Positions 53,914 through 61,787 of a stretch of DNA of 64,000 nt are shown here, piece after piece. The DNA is from DAOTVC01 sp034437215. GTDB lineage: Bacteria > Chloroflexota > Anaerolineae > B4-G1 > SLSP01. Position 1 is the stretch's first letter, and every line of letters begins with the position of its first letter. The position numbers and the translations under genes are program-made. The notes beneath the pieces are model-generated. The model saw nothing but the letters and a program-made list of their open reading frames with translations. It was not told the origin of the DNA and did no database searches. The DNA is taken from assembly GCA_034437215.1 (NCBI GenBank), contig DAOTVC010000129.1, positions 29,788-93,787 on the forward strand. Direction: 5' to 3'.

Positions 53914-53945
53914 CGGGGCCGGAAGAGTATACCTTTCCGGCCCCG
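53914..53945. terminator. Terminator between convergent genes
   Basis: CGGGGCCGGAA, 10-nt loop, TTCCGGCCCCG between the flavoprotein gene and the zinc-ribbon gene. Confidence 0.7.
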
Positions 53946-53970
53946 AGGGTGACGCCGCTTGAGAAGTCTC

Positions 53971-54621
53971 TCACGCACCCACTTTGGTCCCACACTCCGC
54001 GCAGAACTTGGTCCCCGGTTGGAGGCTCGTCCCGCACTCGCTGCAGTGCTTCGCTACCTGTAACTTCGCCCCGCACTCGGGGCAGAACTTCGCGTTCGTC
54101 GCCAAGGGGCTCTCGCACTCCGGACAGCTTGCCCGGATGGTCTCCCGCCAATCCGCTTCGGTCAGGTGCTTGTCCTCCTCAGCCATCGCCGCGTGGGACC
54201 AGACCTCCTGCACGGAGCGGCTGGCCTGCGCCGCCGACATCTCCACACCGAGATCGGGCGCGCACCCCTTGCAGAGACCCCGCTTCGTGTTCCAGCAGCC
54301 CTTGCGACAGACCCAGGACGAACAGCGCGGGCACTGGACGAACGCGGGGCGCATCTCCTCCGCGGCCTTCGCGAAGGCCTCGTCGTGGGCTCGCTCCCAG
54401 GCGGCCGAGCGCACCCGCTCCCCCAGATCCGCCGCCCGGTTGAAGACGCCGCCGAACATGCTGCTGGCAGCGTCGAGGACCGAGGACGCCGTCCCCGTCA
54501 CCCAGGGGTTGAAACGCGTGCGGTGCCCGGTCCCGCAGCGGTTACAGAAGAACTCGAACTGGAAGCCGCGATCGGTGCTCAAATCGCCGTAGTTGGTGGT
54601 GAATTCGATTGCATCTGCCAT
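53971..54621 (-). CDS. Zinc-ribbon protein
   Basis: 216 residues with five or six CxxC knuckles: FFCNRCGTGHR at the N-terminus, QCPRCSSWVCRKGCWN and CKGCAPD in the middle, and CPECESPL, FCPECGAKL, CSECGTSL, FCAECGTKV at the C-terminus (DZANK type). The middle contains an amphipathic helical region. It probably acts as a scaffold or regulator; no specific function is recognised. GGAGGATG lies about 12 nt upstream. Confidence 0.75.
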   Translation of the reverse strand: MADAIEFTTNYGDLSTDRGFQFEFFCNRCGTGHRTRFNPWVTGTASSVLDAASSMFGGVFNRAADLGERVRSAAWERAHDEAFAKAAEEMRPAFVQCPRCSSWVCRKGCWNTKRGLCKGCAPDLGVEMSAAQASRSVQEVWSHAAMAEEDKHLTEADWRETIRASCPECESPLATNAKFCPECGAKLQVAKHCSECGTSLQPGTKFCAECGTKVGA

Positions 54622-54781
54622 ATCCGTTGCCCATCCTCCTAAGTATGATAAGGCGGATTATACACCTTTTTCCAACTTGAGGGGCGGGCGGAAAGAGAGA
54701 GTGAGTCGAGAGCGGTGAGAAGTGAGATGGGACTCGGCGGAGTCTTCACTGACCTCTGACTTCTCTCTTCTCTCTTCTCTC

Positions 54782-55741
54782 TCACAAGGAAAGCTTCGCG
54801 TATGAAGCCTCGACCGGAGTGGCTTCCCGGCGCAGGCACTTGACCACGGCGATCACGAAAGCCACCGTGCTGAGAGGTGTGGTGAGGACGTAGACCCAGG
54901 CGTTGGCGGCGAAGCGGAGGTCGAGAAGGGTCGCAAGAGCGTAGACGACCGTCGCCACGAGAGGCATCAGGAGCAGGAGAAGGTAGTTGGAGGGGCGCGC
55001 GCGCCCGACCAGGGCTTCCATCACATCGGGACCCGAGGACGTGCGGCGGTGGCGACGGAGGGCCAGGAAGATGAGCGCCAACAGCGGCAGGAGCAGCAGC
55101 GGCGCCCAGGGGTAGAGCGGCAGCGTCCCGAAGATGAAGATGAAGGCGAAGAAGAGGGCGTTCAGCCAGATCGCCCAGCCCCGGGGCTCGAAGGTCGCCG
55201 GCTCCAGGCGATCGTAGGCCCGGTAGGCGGCGACGAGCAGCAGCGTGCCGGTGAAGGCAAAGAGCACGAAAGCGGGGACGGTAGCGATGCTCGCGGGCTC
55301 CTCGATCCACCAGCTGAGGGACCAGAGCCCCCAGAAGAGCCCCAGGGCGCCCGACAAGAGCAGCGCCTTCAAGGGACGCTTCTGCAGCAGGACCTTGCGC
55401 ACGAGATACCAACCGACCAGCACGCTGATCAGCGCGTGCCACGCGAGGCCCGTGAAGGGGATCTGGTAGGGGAACTCCTCGTACATCGTGTTGGCGAGGA
55501 TCCCCTCCACGAGCCAGCCGAAGAGCCCCCCGGCCAGAAAGAGGGCCCAGGGACCACGAATCCCGAAACGCTTCACCACGGCGAGGAAGGCGAAGGTCGT
55601 GACGCTGTAGTAGAGCCAGACGCCGATCCAGCCTGAGAAAGAGTCGCCCGGGCGTGGACGCGCCCAGAAGAGCACCTCCGAGTAGAAGGTCAGAATGTAG
55701 CCGGTGGCGAGAAGCAGCAGGAGGGGGCGCAGCCGCTTCAC
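54782..55741 (-). CDS. Polytopic membrane protein, unknown
   Basis: 319 residues with about eight hydrophobic helices and no recognised motif. Its ATG overlaps the stop of the upstream glycosidase-like lipoprotein gene (ATGA), so the two are coupled, and it may work with that protein or its product. Downstream lies a CT/GA-rich low-complexity stretch (54685-54781). Confidence 0.65.
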   Translation of the reverse strand: MKRLRPLLLLLATGYILTFYSEVLFWARPRPGDSFSGWIGVWLYYSVTTFAFLAVVKRFGIRGPWALFLAGGLFGWLVEGILANTMYEEFPYQIPFTGLAWHALISVLVGWYLVRKVLLQKRPLKALLLSGALGLFWGLWSLSWWIEEPASIATVPAFVLFAFTGTLLLVAAYRAYDRLEPATFEPRGWAIWLNALFFAFIFIFGTLPLYPWAPLLLLPLLALIFLALRRHRRTSSGPDVMEALVGRARPSNYLLLLLMPLVATVVYALATLLDLRFAANAWVYVLTTPLSTVAFVIAVVKCLRREATPVEASYAKLSL

Positions 55742-56910
55742 GGCCCCTCCCGAGGGAGGGCCGCGTAGGCGTCCCAGACGTAGAGGGCATCCTTGGGACA
55801 GCCGTCGCTCCGCTGCAGACCGGTGTAGGCCCAGTAGAGGCCCAGATCCCGCAGATCGTCCGGAAAGTACTCGAGCAGGGGATCGAAGTCGATGTTGGCC
55901 CAGTTGACGACGAAGACGAAGTCGTGCTCCAACGCCTTGCGCAGCACCAGGTCGACGTACCGGACCTGATCCTCGGAGTCGAAGTCGTACTGCACCCCGT
56001 AGGCCTTGAAGCCCCGCGAGGGCATCCCCGTCTCGGCGATGGCGACGGGCTTCCCGAAGGCCAAGGCCGGGTCGAAGTAGTCCTCCGGCACGCGCCCGAG
56101 GGGCTCGTAGATCCAGCCGTAGGGGTAGGCGCTGAGCCCCAGGATATCCAGGTAGGGCAGGAGCGCCGCCACCTCCGCCTGCTGCACCTGCGCATCGACC
56201 TCGTCCTCCTCACCCCGCAGGTGGGGCAGGGTGAAGGTCGTGAAGATGGGCAGATCGGGGCGGTCGGCTTTCAGCGCCTCGTAGACGTAGCGGTGCAGGA
56301 CCTTGTACTCCTCCCAGAGCGCAGGGTCGTGGACGAGCGCCAGGTTGGCCTCGATGCCGATGGCGAGGTAGTCGGGATCGAAGAAGTCGACGGCGCGCTG
56401 CACGTAGTTGAGGTAGGCGACCATCACGTCGTGGTCGTTGAGGCGCTTCTCGTCCCAGGGCTCGGGAAGGGGCAGGTTGTCCTCCTGGCCCCAGTAGGGC
56501 GCCAGCGCATCCCGCCCGGTGTTGAGAGGGGTGAGGGCCATGAGGACCACGTGGTCGTCAGGGGTGGAGGACCGGGCGTCCTCCCAATCCGCCTGGAGGT
56601 GAGCGGAGAAGGGCTCGCCGTGCAGCGCCTCGGGCCAGGGCACGCCGCCGTCAAAGTGGTAGAGGATCAGGTCACCGTGCTCGCCGATGAAGGCGTACAT
56701 CTCCTCGATGGCCTCGGCGGTGAAGTCGGGAGGCCAGCGGTTGAAGCCCATGGCGAAGGGGCGAGAGGTCGCTTCCAACTCGAACTCGGGCACCTGGGGG
56801 TCGCAGGGCTGATCAGAGAGTGGTTCGGAAACCCTCGTCGAGCCGCAGGCCAGCGTCAGGCCCAGCAACAAGAAGACGAAGAGCAGGAGCATACCCTTAC
56901 GGATCCTCAC
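55738..56910 (-). CDS. Lipoprotein with glycoside-hydrolase-like TIM barrel
   Basis: Lipoprotein signal LLLFVFLLLGLTLACG, then a TIM-barrel-like domain resembling clan GH-A enzymes: YLAIGIEANLAL offers the acid/base Glu and VAIAETGMPSRG the nucleophile Glu, with ILGLSAYPYGW between. I start it at the GTG at 56910, which overlaps the stop of the upstream gene and follows GGAGGGGG; an ATG six codons later is the alternative. 390 residues. Galactanase- and mannanase-like families are candidates. It would act at the outer face of the membrane. Confidence 0.72.
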   Translation of the reverse strand: MRIRKGMLLLFVFLLLGLTLACGSTRVSEPLSDQPCDPQVPEFELEATSRPFAMGFNRWPPDFTAEAIEEMYAFIGEHGDLILYHFDGGVPWPEALHGEPFSAHLQADWEDARSSTPDDHVVLMALTPLNTGRDALAPYWGQEDNLPLPEPWDEKRLNDHDVMVAYLNYVQRAVDFFDPDYLAIGIEANLALVHDPALWEEYKVLHRYVYEALKADRPDLPIFTTFTLPHLRGEEDEVDAQVQQAEVAALLPYLDILGLSAYPYGWIYEPLGRVPEDYFDPALAFGKPVAIAETGMPSRGFKAYGVQYDFDSEDQVRYVDLVLRKALEHDFVFVVNWANIDFDPLLEYFPDDLRDLGLYWAYTGLQRSDGCPKDALYVWDAYAALPREGP

Positions 56911-57491
56911 GATTCCACCCCCTCCACCGGGGCAGAGACCCGTCGACGACGTACGAGGCCCATCACGCCGGCGCCCAGACTCGCGATCAGGAAGAGTGGC
57001 GTCACGACGAACCATCCGACCATGGGGGTCAGGCAGGCCAGCAGGAGCAGCAGGCCTCCGACCGCCAGGCGCGCAATGGGCGTCCGCCCCACCCCAAGGC
57101 GATCCCCGAGCAGTTGGGCGACCGCTGCCGCTCCCACCGCCGTCACAGCCAGGACAGCCAAACCGATCAAGAGCGCCACGAGATTCACTACGTCGATCTG
57201 TGAGAGAACCAGAAAGAGCACGCCCCAGAAGAGGAGATTGACGAAGCCCAGCAGCAGGATGCGGGCCGGAGCCCCTGCGATCTTAAGTCGCGCCCGGCTG
57301 TGCCAGCCGGGGAGCAAGAGGGCCACCGTCACGAAGAGTGCCAACGTCGTAGCCAGGAACAGTGGCCCAAAGACCACAGTGGCGGCTACCAGAGCGAGTG
57401 ACCCGCTCTCCGGCGCCTCCTGCAGAAGCACGGACCCGAGAAGTTCCGCCCTCCCCATCGCCATCCATGTCGTTCCCACACTTGCATTCAT
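56907..57491 (-). CDS. Small polytopic membrane protein, unknown
   Basis: 194 residues, about five helices, no recognised motif, first gene of a coupled three-gene operon (overlap GTGA with the lipoprotein gene). ATG behind AAGGGGGTAAGG. The MITE-like element at 57519-57605 lies in the short space upstream, so this operon's promoter must be in or beyond the element. Confidence 0.6.
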   Translation of the reverse strand: MNASVGTTWMAMGRAELLGSVLLQEAPESGSLALVAATVVFGPLFLATTLALFVTVALLLPGWHSRARLKIAGAPARILLLGFVNLLFWGVLFLVLSQIDVVNLVALLIGLAVLAVTAVGAAAVAQLLGDRLGVGRTPIARLAVGGLLLLLACLTPMVGWFVVTPLFLIASLGAGVMGLVRRRRVSAPVEGVES

Positions 57492-57518
57492 GCCTTACCC
57501 CCTTAGAGTGAATAACCT

Positions 57519-57605
57519 TGACTCTACTGCAAGAACTCTATTTCACCACGGAGGACACAGAGAACACTGAGATCTCCGTGGTAAGAGATCTTTTTCAGCG
57601 GAGCC
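57519..57605 (+). repeat. Short family-1 MITE-like element (87 bp)
   Basis: Begins TGACTCTACTGCAAGAAC and ends TTTTTCAGCGGAGCC; the arms contain CCACGGAGGACACAGAG and CTCCGTGG. Flanked by AACCT on both sides (57514-57518 and 57606-57610). On the minus strand its end supplies the codons TGG CTC CGC TGA of the anti-sigma gene. Confidence 0.75.
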
Positions 57606-58128
57606 AACCTTCATCCTCGCGTAGAAGACGGTAGTTCGTGATCAACCAGACGATGAAGAGAAGACCGAGAACGCCGAACCAGAGGAAGCCGCCGGGCAGT
57701 GCCGGTGGGCGCCAGCCGCGCCACATGTCGAACCACCGTTGCAGATCCCAGGTGAGGAAGGAGCGCAGATCCGTGACCCCCGTCACGAGTTCTCCAACAA
57801 AGGCAGCGAAGAGAGGCGCACTCCACGCCCGCACCGTCGTCCACAGGTCGATAAGGCGAGGCCAGGCCCAGACGAGCAGCGCCAGCGCCGCGGCTCCCTG
57901 CAGGGCGATCCAGGGCCAGAGCGGTATGCGTGCTGACGAAGGCGCCGGTACGGAAGCCGGCTCCAGGGCCAGCGCGTCGAGGGCCAGGAAGGTCGCCTCC
58001 CAGCGGGTCACCTCCTCCCGGCAGGCGGCACAGCTCTGGAGATGAACCTCGACGGACTCCTGAACCTCCGGCTCCAGCATCCCATCCAGGAAGAGGTTGA
58101 TGGTCATCTCATCCAGATGTCGCTCCAT
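57595..58128 (-). CDS. Anti-sigma factor with zinc-finger (HC2) domain
   Basis: 177 residues. The N-terminus carries VHLQSCAACREE (HxxxCxxC, zinc-binding anti-sigma domain); two membrane helices follow (ARIPLWPWIALQGAAALALLVWAW and GGFLWFGVLGLLFIVWLI). Expected to hold the ECF sigma factor until released. It overlaps the sigma gene by one base (TGATG). The last three residues, WLR, and the stop come from the inserted repeat element, so the original C-terminus was probably longer or different. Confidence 0.85.
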   Translation of the reverse strand: MERHLDEMTINLFLDGMLEPEVQESVEVHLQSCAACREEVTRWEATFLALDALALEPASVPAPSSARIPLWPWIALQGAAALALLVWAWPRLIDLWTTVRAWSAPLFAAFVGELVTGVTDLRSFLTWDLQRWFDMWRGWRPPALPGGFLWFGVLGLLFIVWLITNYRLLREDEGWLR

Positions 58129-58685
58129 CAGATCAGGTCCTCCAATCGTTGTCGCAGGCGCTTGCGCGCCCTGAAGAGCCAAACCTTGACCGTCCCCAGG
58201 GGAACATCCAGCGCCTCGGCGATCTCCTCGTAGCTCATCCCGTGCACGTGGCGCAGCTCCACCACCCGCCGGTAGTGCTCGGGCAGCGCCAGCACCTCCC
58301 GGCGGACCCGCTCCCGGGCCTCCGCTTCGAGCACCCGCGCCTCGGGGCCTGTTGTCCCGTCCACCAGCGGCAGCTGCTCGCCCTCGCCATCCAGGGAGGT
58401 AGTGAGGCGCCGGCGCTTGAGCCGATTCAGGCTCAAGTTGGTGGCGATGCGGTAAAGCCACGGCCCCAAGGGTCGCGCCGGGTCATAACTCCGCAGGGCG
58501 TCGTAAGCGCGCATAAAGGTCTCCTGAGCCACATCGTCGGCCTCCTGAGAAACCCGCACAATGCGTCGGGCCACCCTCGACACCACCGCCCGGTAGCGCT
58601 CGACGAGGAGGGCAAAGGCCTCGGTCTCCCCCTCCAGCGTACGGGCTACCAGCACAGCATCGGTGGGCTCTGCGTCTTCGGTCAT
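58128..58685 (-). CDS. ECF-family RNA polymerase sigma factor
   Basis: Region 2: RVSQEADDVAQETFMRAYDALRSYDPARPLGPWLYRIATNL; region 4: LPEHYRRVVELRHVHGMSYEEIAEALDVPLGTVKVWLFRARKRLRQ. 185 residues, typical. Paired with its membrane anti-sigma factor. I saw no clear autoregulated -35/-10 pair upstream; the 170-bp gap to the DDAH gene holds short tandem repeats. Confidence 0.92.
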   Translation of the reverse strand: MTEDAEPTDAVLVARTLEGETEAFALLVERYRAVVSRVARRIVRVSQEADDVAQETFMRAYDALRSYDPARPLGPWLYRIATNLSLNRLKRRRLTTSLDGEGEQLPLVDGTTGPEARVLEAEARERVRREVLALPEHYRRVVELRHVHGMSYEEIAEALDVPLGTVKVWLFRARKRLRQRLEDLI

Positions 58686-58814
58686 GGTCTCTCTACTCTT
58701 AATACAAGACTCGGGCAGGAAAAGTTACACCTTCTGGTGGGCGCAAGTAGGTATCCGAAGCCGGAACTGCCGGACACCGAGCGTATTGCGTACTGCGTAT
58801 TGCGTGCTCACGTG

Positions 58815-58862
58815 ACTATCAGACTACGCGACTACGCGACTACGCGACTACCTGACTACCGA
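58815..58862. repeat. Tandem 8-bp repeats (GACTACGC)
   Basis: GACTATCA, then three GACTACGC, GACTACCT and GACTACCG in register from 58815. Preceded by TATTGCGTACTGCGTATTGCG. The run overlaps the 3' end of the DDAH-like gene. Confidence 0.7.
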
Positions 58863-59665
58863 CGCTCCAGGGGCAGGACGAGGCAGCTGGGACCGCCGGT
58901 CCCCTTGACGAACTCGGAGAGATCGAGGGTGTGCACGCGAAAGCCGGCCCGGCGCAGCACATCGGCGGTTGCCGTGGCCCGCGCCGCGACGATCACCTCT
59001 CCCTCCCCCAGGGTGATCACGTTACCGCTGATGAAGTCATTTTTGGGTACGGAGAGCAGCTCGAAACCGGCGAAGAGCTCCGGAGGGAAGGCCCCCTCGC
59101 AGGCGAGCACCTCTTCGGGGCCCACGACGCTCATCATCCCCCCGATGTGCAGGGCGGGCGACGGCACCGTGGCCACGCGCACCTCGTAACCCATCGCGTG
59201 CAGGTACGCTGCGAGCTGCGCCGTGCCCCCGCCGTTGGTGCGCGACGAGCGTCCCACGAAGGCCACCGCCCCGGCGAGGATGACGTCCCCACCCTCGGCG
59301 GTGCCCGGCGATTTGATCTCGCCCACCTCCGGCTCTCCCAGCGAGCGCAATAGCGCTGCCATCCAGCCCTCCTCGCCCCGGCGTGTCGGCAGCCCCATGC
59401 GCATCCGCAAAAAGCCCTGCGGCGTCGCTAGCGCCGTGTCCTGGGTGAAGACGCTGTTGGGGTGGCCTTCCAGTGCGGGCACCGCAATCACCTCGGCACC
59501 GCAGGACATCAGGAGAGCAGAGAGGGCGGCGTGCTGGGACGCCGCCCTCTCCCCATCGACCCGAGCCGTCAGATTGTGCACCTCGAGATCCTCCGGCTCG
59601 AAGTAGGCCTCTCCCGGTGAGCTCACCACTACCCGTCTCAAGCGATGCCCTTCGTTACGCAACAT
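58856..59665 (-). CDS. DDAH/arginine-deiminase-like amidinohydrolase
   Basis: Guanidine-modifying superfamily. Seen: PNSVFTQDTA, GTAEGGDV, PALHIGGMMSV (catalytic His region) and, near the C-terminus, GTGGPSCLVLP, where the nucleophile Cys sits. 269 residues, like bacterial dimethylargininase. It could hydrolyse methylarginine, arginine or another guanidine. ATG behind AAGGAGGAT. The gene's last codons run into the 8-bp tandem repeats. Confidence 0.85.
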   Translation of the reverse strand: MLRNEGHRLRRVVVSSPGEAYFEPEDLEVHNLTARVDGERAASQHAALSALLMSCGAEVIAVPALEGHPNSVFTQDTALATPQGFLRMRMGLPTRRGEEGWMAALLRSLGEPEVGEIKSPGTAEGGDVILAGAVAFVGRSSRTNGGGTAQLAAYLHAMGYEVRVATVPSPALHIGGMMSVVGPEEVLACEGAFPPELFAGFELLSVPKNDFISGNVITLGEGEVIVAARATATADVLRRAGFRVHTLDLSEFVKGTGGPSCLVLPLERR

Positions 59666-59798
59666 CGATCCTCCTTGAACACTGCCTGTGATAAAGAGAC
59701 GCGTTCCTGACTCTGAACTATTGTACTGAGGAGGGTCGGAATGGAAATCGCTGCGACAGAGATCGAGCGCACAATTTTCAAGTTTTTCATCTGGGAAT

Positions 59799-59827
59799 TT
59801 GACCTTTGCCGGAGCCGCTGATACAAT
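59799..59827 (+). promoter_or_regulatory. Promoter of the LysM gene
   Basis: TTGACC (59799-59804), a 17-bp spacer, TACAAT (59822-59827). Confidence 0.65.
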
Positions 59828-59868
59828 GGGATTAGTTCAGCCACAGAGCCAGACAAGGAGGAGACGCG

Positions 59869-60321
59869 ATGGCCCGCAAGAAGAAGAACGACCTGGTAGG
59901 AGATATCGGGGACGCCGTCGAGGGCGCTCGGGAGAAGGCCGAGGAGGAGAGCCGCAAGAAGAACCGGCTCGTCAGCAACGTCGAAGAGGGGCTGGAGGAT
60001 GTCCAGGAGCGGCTGCAAAAGAAGGCCGCCGACGAAAAGCGCCGCGCTGCCGAGAAGGCCCGCTCGCAGGCCGCCCAGGCCAAGACGTCCCGCGACGTCG
60101 CCTCCAGCTTCGAACGCACGGCCGCCACGGTAGGACGCCAGAAGGAGAAGCAGGCAGAGGACACGCGCATCTACGTCGTCAAGCCGGGCGACAGCCTCAG
60201 CAAGATCGCCAAGGAGCTCTACGACGACGCCCACCGCTGGCCCGAGATCTACGAGGCCAATCGCGACAAGATCGACAACCCCAACCTCATCCGCCCGGGG
60301 CAGGAGCTGGTGATTCCTTAA
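59869..60321 (+). CDS. LysM-domain protein with charged helical N-terminus
   Basis: 150 residues. The first 95 are strongly charged and helical (KKNDLVGDIGDAVEGAREKAEEE..., likely coiled coil). A single LysM domain follows (IYVVKPGDSLSKIAKELY, EIYEANRDKI, IRPGQELVIP). No signal peptide is seen, so it resembles cytoplasmic LysM/YgaU-type proteins rather than a wall hydrolase. Role unknown. Own promoter and terminator. Confidence 0.8.
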   Translation: MARKKKNDLVGDIGDAVEGAREKAEEESRKKNRLVSNVEEGLEDVQERLQKKAADEKRRAAEKARSQAAQAKTSRDVASSFERTAATVGRQKEKQAEDTRIYVVKPGDSLSKIAKELYDDAHRWPEIYEANRDKIDNPNLIRPGQELVIP

Positions 60322-60350
60322 GCACTCAACGGACCATGTAGACGTCGATT

Positions 60351-60378
60351 CGGCGCCCGGAAAGCACCGGGCGCCGTT
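60351..60378 (+). terminator. Terminator after the LysM gene
   Basis: CGGCGCCCGG, loop AAAGCA, CCGGGCGCCG, then TT. Confidence 0.7.
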
Positions 60379-60404
60379 CACGTCTCAGATAACGCAAAGA
60401 TCCC

Positions 60405-61115
60405 ATGACCCTCTTGATCCTGGAGTTCGGCACCTTCCTCGGCTTTCTGACCCAGACGGTTGCCGGCTTCTCCGCGGGCCTCTTCGCCCTCCCCATCCTC
60501 CTGCTCGTCGTGGATCTGCAGGAGGCCTCGGCCCTCTTGGCCCCTCTCTTCCTGGCCTTCAGCGCCTTCTACATGGTGAAGGAGTGGTCCGCCATGGACA
60601 AGCGGGCGCTCCTCGAGCTGGGGTTGGGCACCACAGGGGGGCTGGCCATCGGGGTCTATCTCCTGAAGTCCGCCGACCCCGAGCTCCTCCAGCGGCTGTT
60701 GGGGGGCTTGATCCTCGCCTACGTCCTCTACAGGCTCACGCAGAGGAGCCGCATCGCGCTCTTCGAGCGGCTGGGGCTCCTCTTCGGGTTGGTGGGCGGG
60801 ATTGTCACCGGTCTCTACTCGGCAGGAGGGACCTTCTACGTCATCTACCTGCACAACAAGTTCGAGAAAGCCGAGGTCATCCGCGCCACGGTGCTGGGCG
60901 TGCTGGGACTCGCCAACATCATCCGTATCCCCCTGCTCCTCCAGACGGAGATCCTCACTCTGGAGAGCCTGCGGCGCTCCCTGCTGGTGCTGCCGGCCCT
61001 CCTGCTGGGGCTCTACGCCGGAGAGAAGCTCTACGCGCAGCTGGACAACGCCCTCTTCAAACGGGTGCTTCTCGCACTGCTGGTCCTTTCCGGAATCACC
61101 CTTCTATTCAGATAG
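60405..61115 (+). CDS. TauE/SafE-family membrane permease
   Basis: About eight helices in two related halves, with GFLTQTVAGFSAGLFALPILLL in the first and GLVGGIVTGLYSAGGTFYVIYL in the second, the family's repeated G-rich signature. Members export sulfite, sulfonates or other anions. 236 residues, normal. The ATG has no good ribosome-binding site; another start is possible. Confidence 0.8.
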   Translation: MTLLILEFGTFLGFLTQTVAGFSAGLFALPILLLVVDLQEASALLAPLFLAFSAFYMVKEWSAMDKRALLELGLGTTGGLAIGVYLLKSADPELLQRLLGGLILAYVLYRLTQRSRIALFERLGLLFGLVGGIVTGLYSAGGTFYVIYLHNKFEKAEVIRATVLGVLGLANIIRIPLLLQTEILTLESLRRSLLVLPALLLGLYAGEKLYAQLDNALFKRVLLALLVLSGITLLFR

Positions 61116-61149
61116 AGAAGAGAGACCTTCAATTAGAGCCCCTCCTCAC

Positions 61150-61177
61150 TTGTCATTCAACCATTCACCCGTATACT
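61150..61177 (+). promoter_or_regulatory. Promoter of the cyclophilin gene
   Basis: TTGTCA (61150-61155), a 16-bp spacer, TATACT (61172-61177). Confidence 0.65.
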
Positions 61178-61216
61178 AATTACGTAAACAGACATCAACT
61201 AAACCAAGGAGGTACC

Positions 61217-61726
61217 ATGCCACGCCAACAGGGAGGCAAGCAGCCCCAGCAGTGGAGCACGAAACCCGATATACAGATCGATACGGACGCCACTTACCGG
61301 GCGCTCCTGGAGACGGAGAAGGGCAGGATCGAGCTGGAGCTCTATCCTGAGCACGCGCCCGTCACCGTGAACAACTTCGTCTTTCTGGCCCGCCAGGGCT
61401 TCTACGACGACACCATCTTCCACCGCGTCATCCGCGACTTCGTCATCCAGGCCGGCGATCCCACGGGCACCGGACGGGGGGGACCCGGCTACCAGTTCCA
61501 GGACGAGTTCGAGGACAACCCCCTCATCCACGAGACGGGCGTCATCTCCATGGCGAATGCCGGTCCCGGGACGAACGGCAGCCAGTTCTTCATCACCCAC
61601 AAGCCCCAGCCCCACCTCGATGGGCGCCACACCGTCTTCGGCAAGGTCATCAACGGGATGGACGTGGTGCTGGCGGTGGAGCAGGGCGACCGGCTAGAGC
61701 AGGTAACCGTCAGCAAGGTCGAGTAG
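61217..61726 (+). CDS. Cyclophilin-type peptidyl-prolyl isomerase
   Basis: 169 residues, complete cyclophilin fold: IELELYPEHAPVTVNNFVFLA, FHRVIRDFVIQAGDPTGTG (catalytic Arg), MANAGPGTNGSQFFIT and LDGRHTVFGKV. No signal peptide, so cytoplasmic. ATG behind AAGGAGG. A longer open frame upstream in the same phase is a shadow of the TauE gene. Confidence 0.92.
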   Translation: MPRQQGGKQPQQWSTKPDIQIDTDATYRALLETEKGRIELELYPEHAPVTVNNFVFLARQGFYDDTIFHRVIRDFVIQAGDPTGTGRGGPGYQFQDEFEDNPLIHETGVISMANAGPGTNGSQFFITHKPQPHLDGRHTVFGKVINGMDVVLAVEQGDRLEQVTVSKVE

Positions 61727-61736
61727 CCTGAAAAGA

Positions 61737-61767
61737 AAGGGCGAGCCGTGAGATCCGGCTCGCCCTT
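61737..61767 (+). terminator. Terminator after the cyclophilin gene
   Basis: AAGGGCGAGCCG, 7-nt loop, CGGCTCGCCCTT, just before the pncB ribosome-binding site. Confidence 0.75.
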
Positions 61768-61787
61768 CACCCCTTCGAGGGAGAGAG

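Noticed and set aside
55654..57570. 638-codon plus-strand frame opposite the lipoprotein and membrane genes
   Set aside because: The minus strand has signal peptides, motifs and coupled starts; the plus frame has none.
60584..61726. Long frame joining the TauE region to the cyclophilin
   Set aside because: Only the last 169 residues are the cyclophilin, which has its own promoter and ribosome-binding site; the upstream part is out of frame with the TauE gene.
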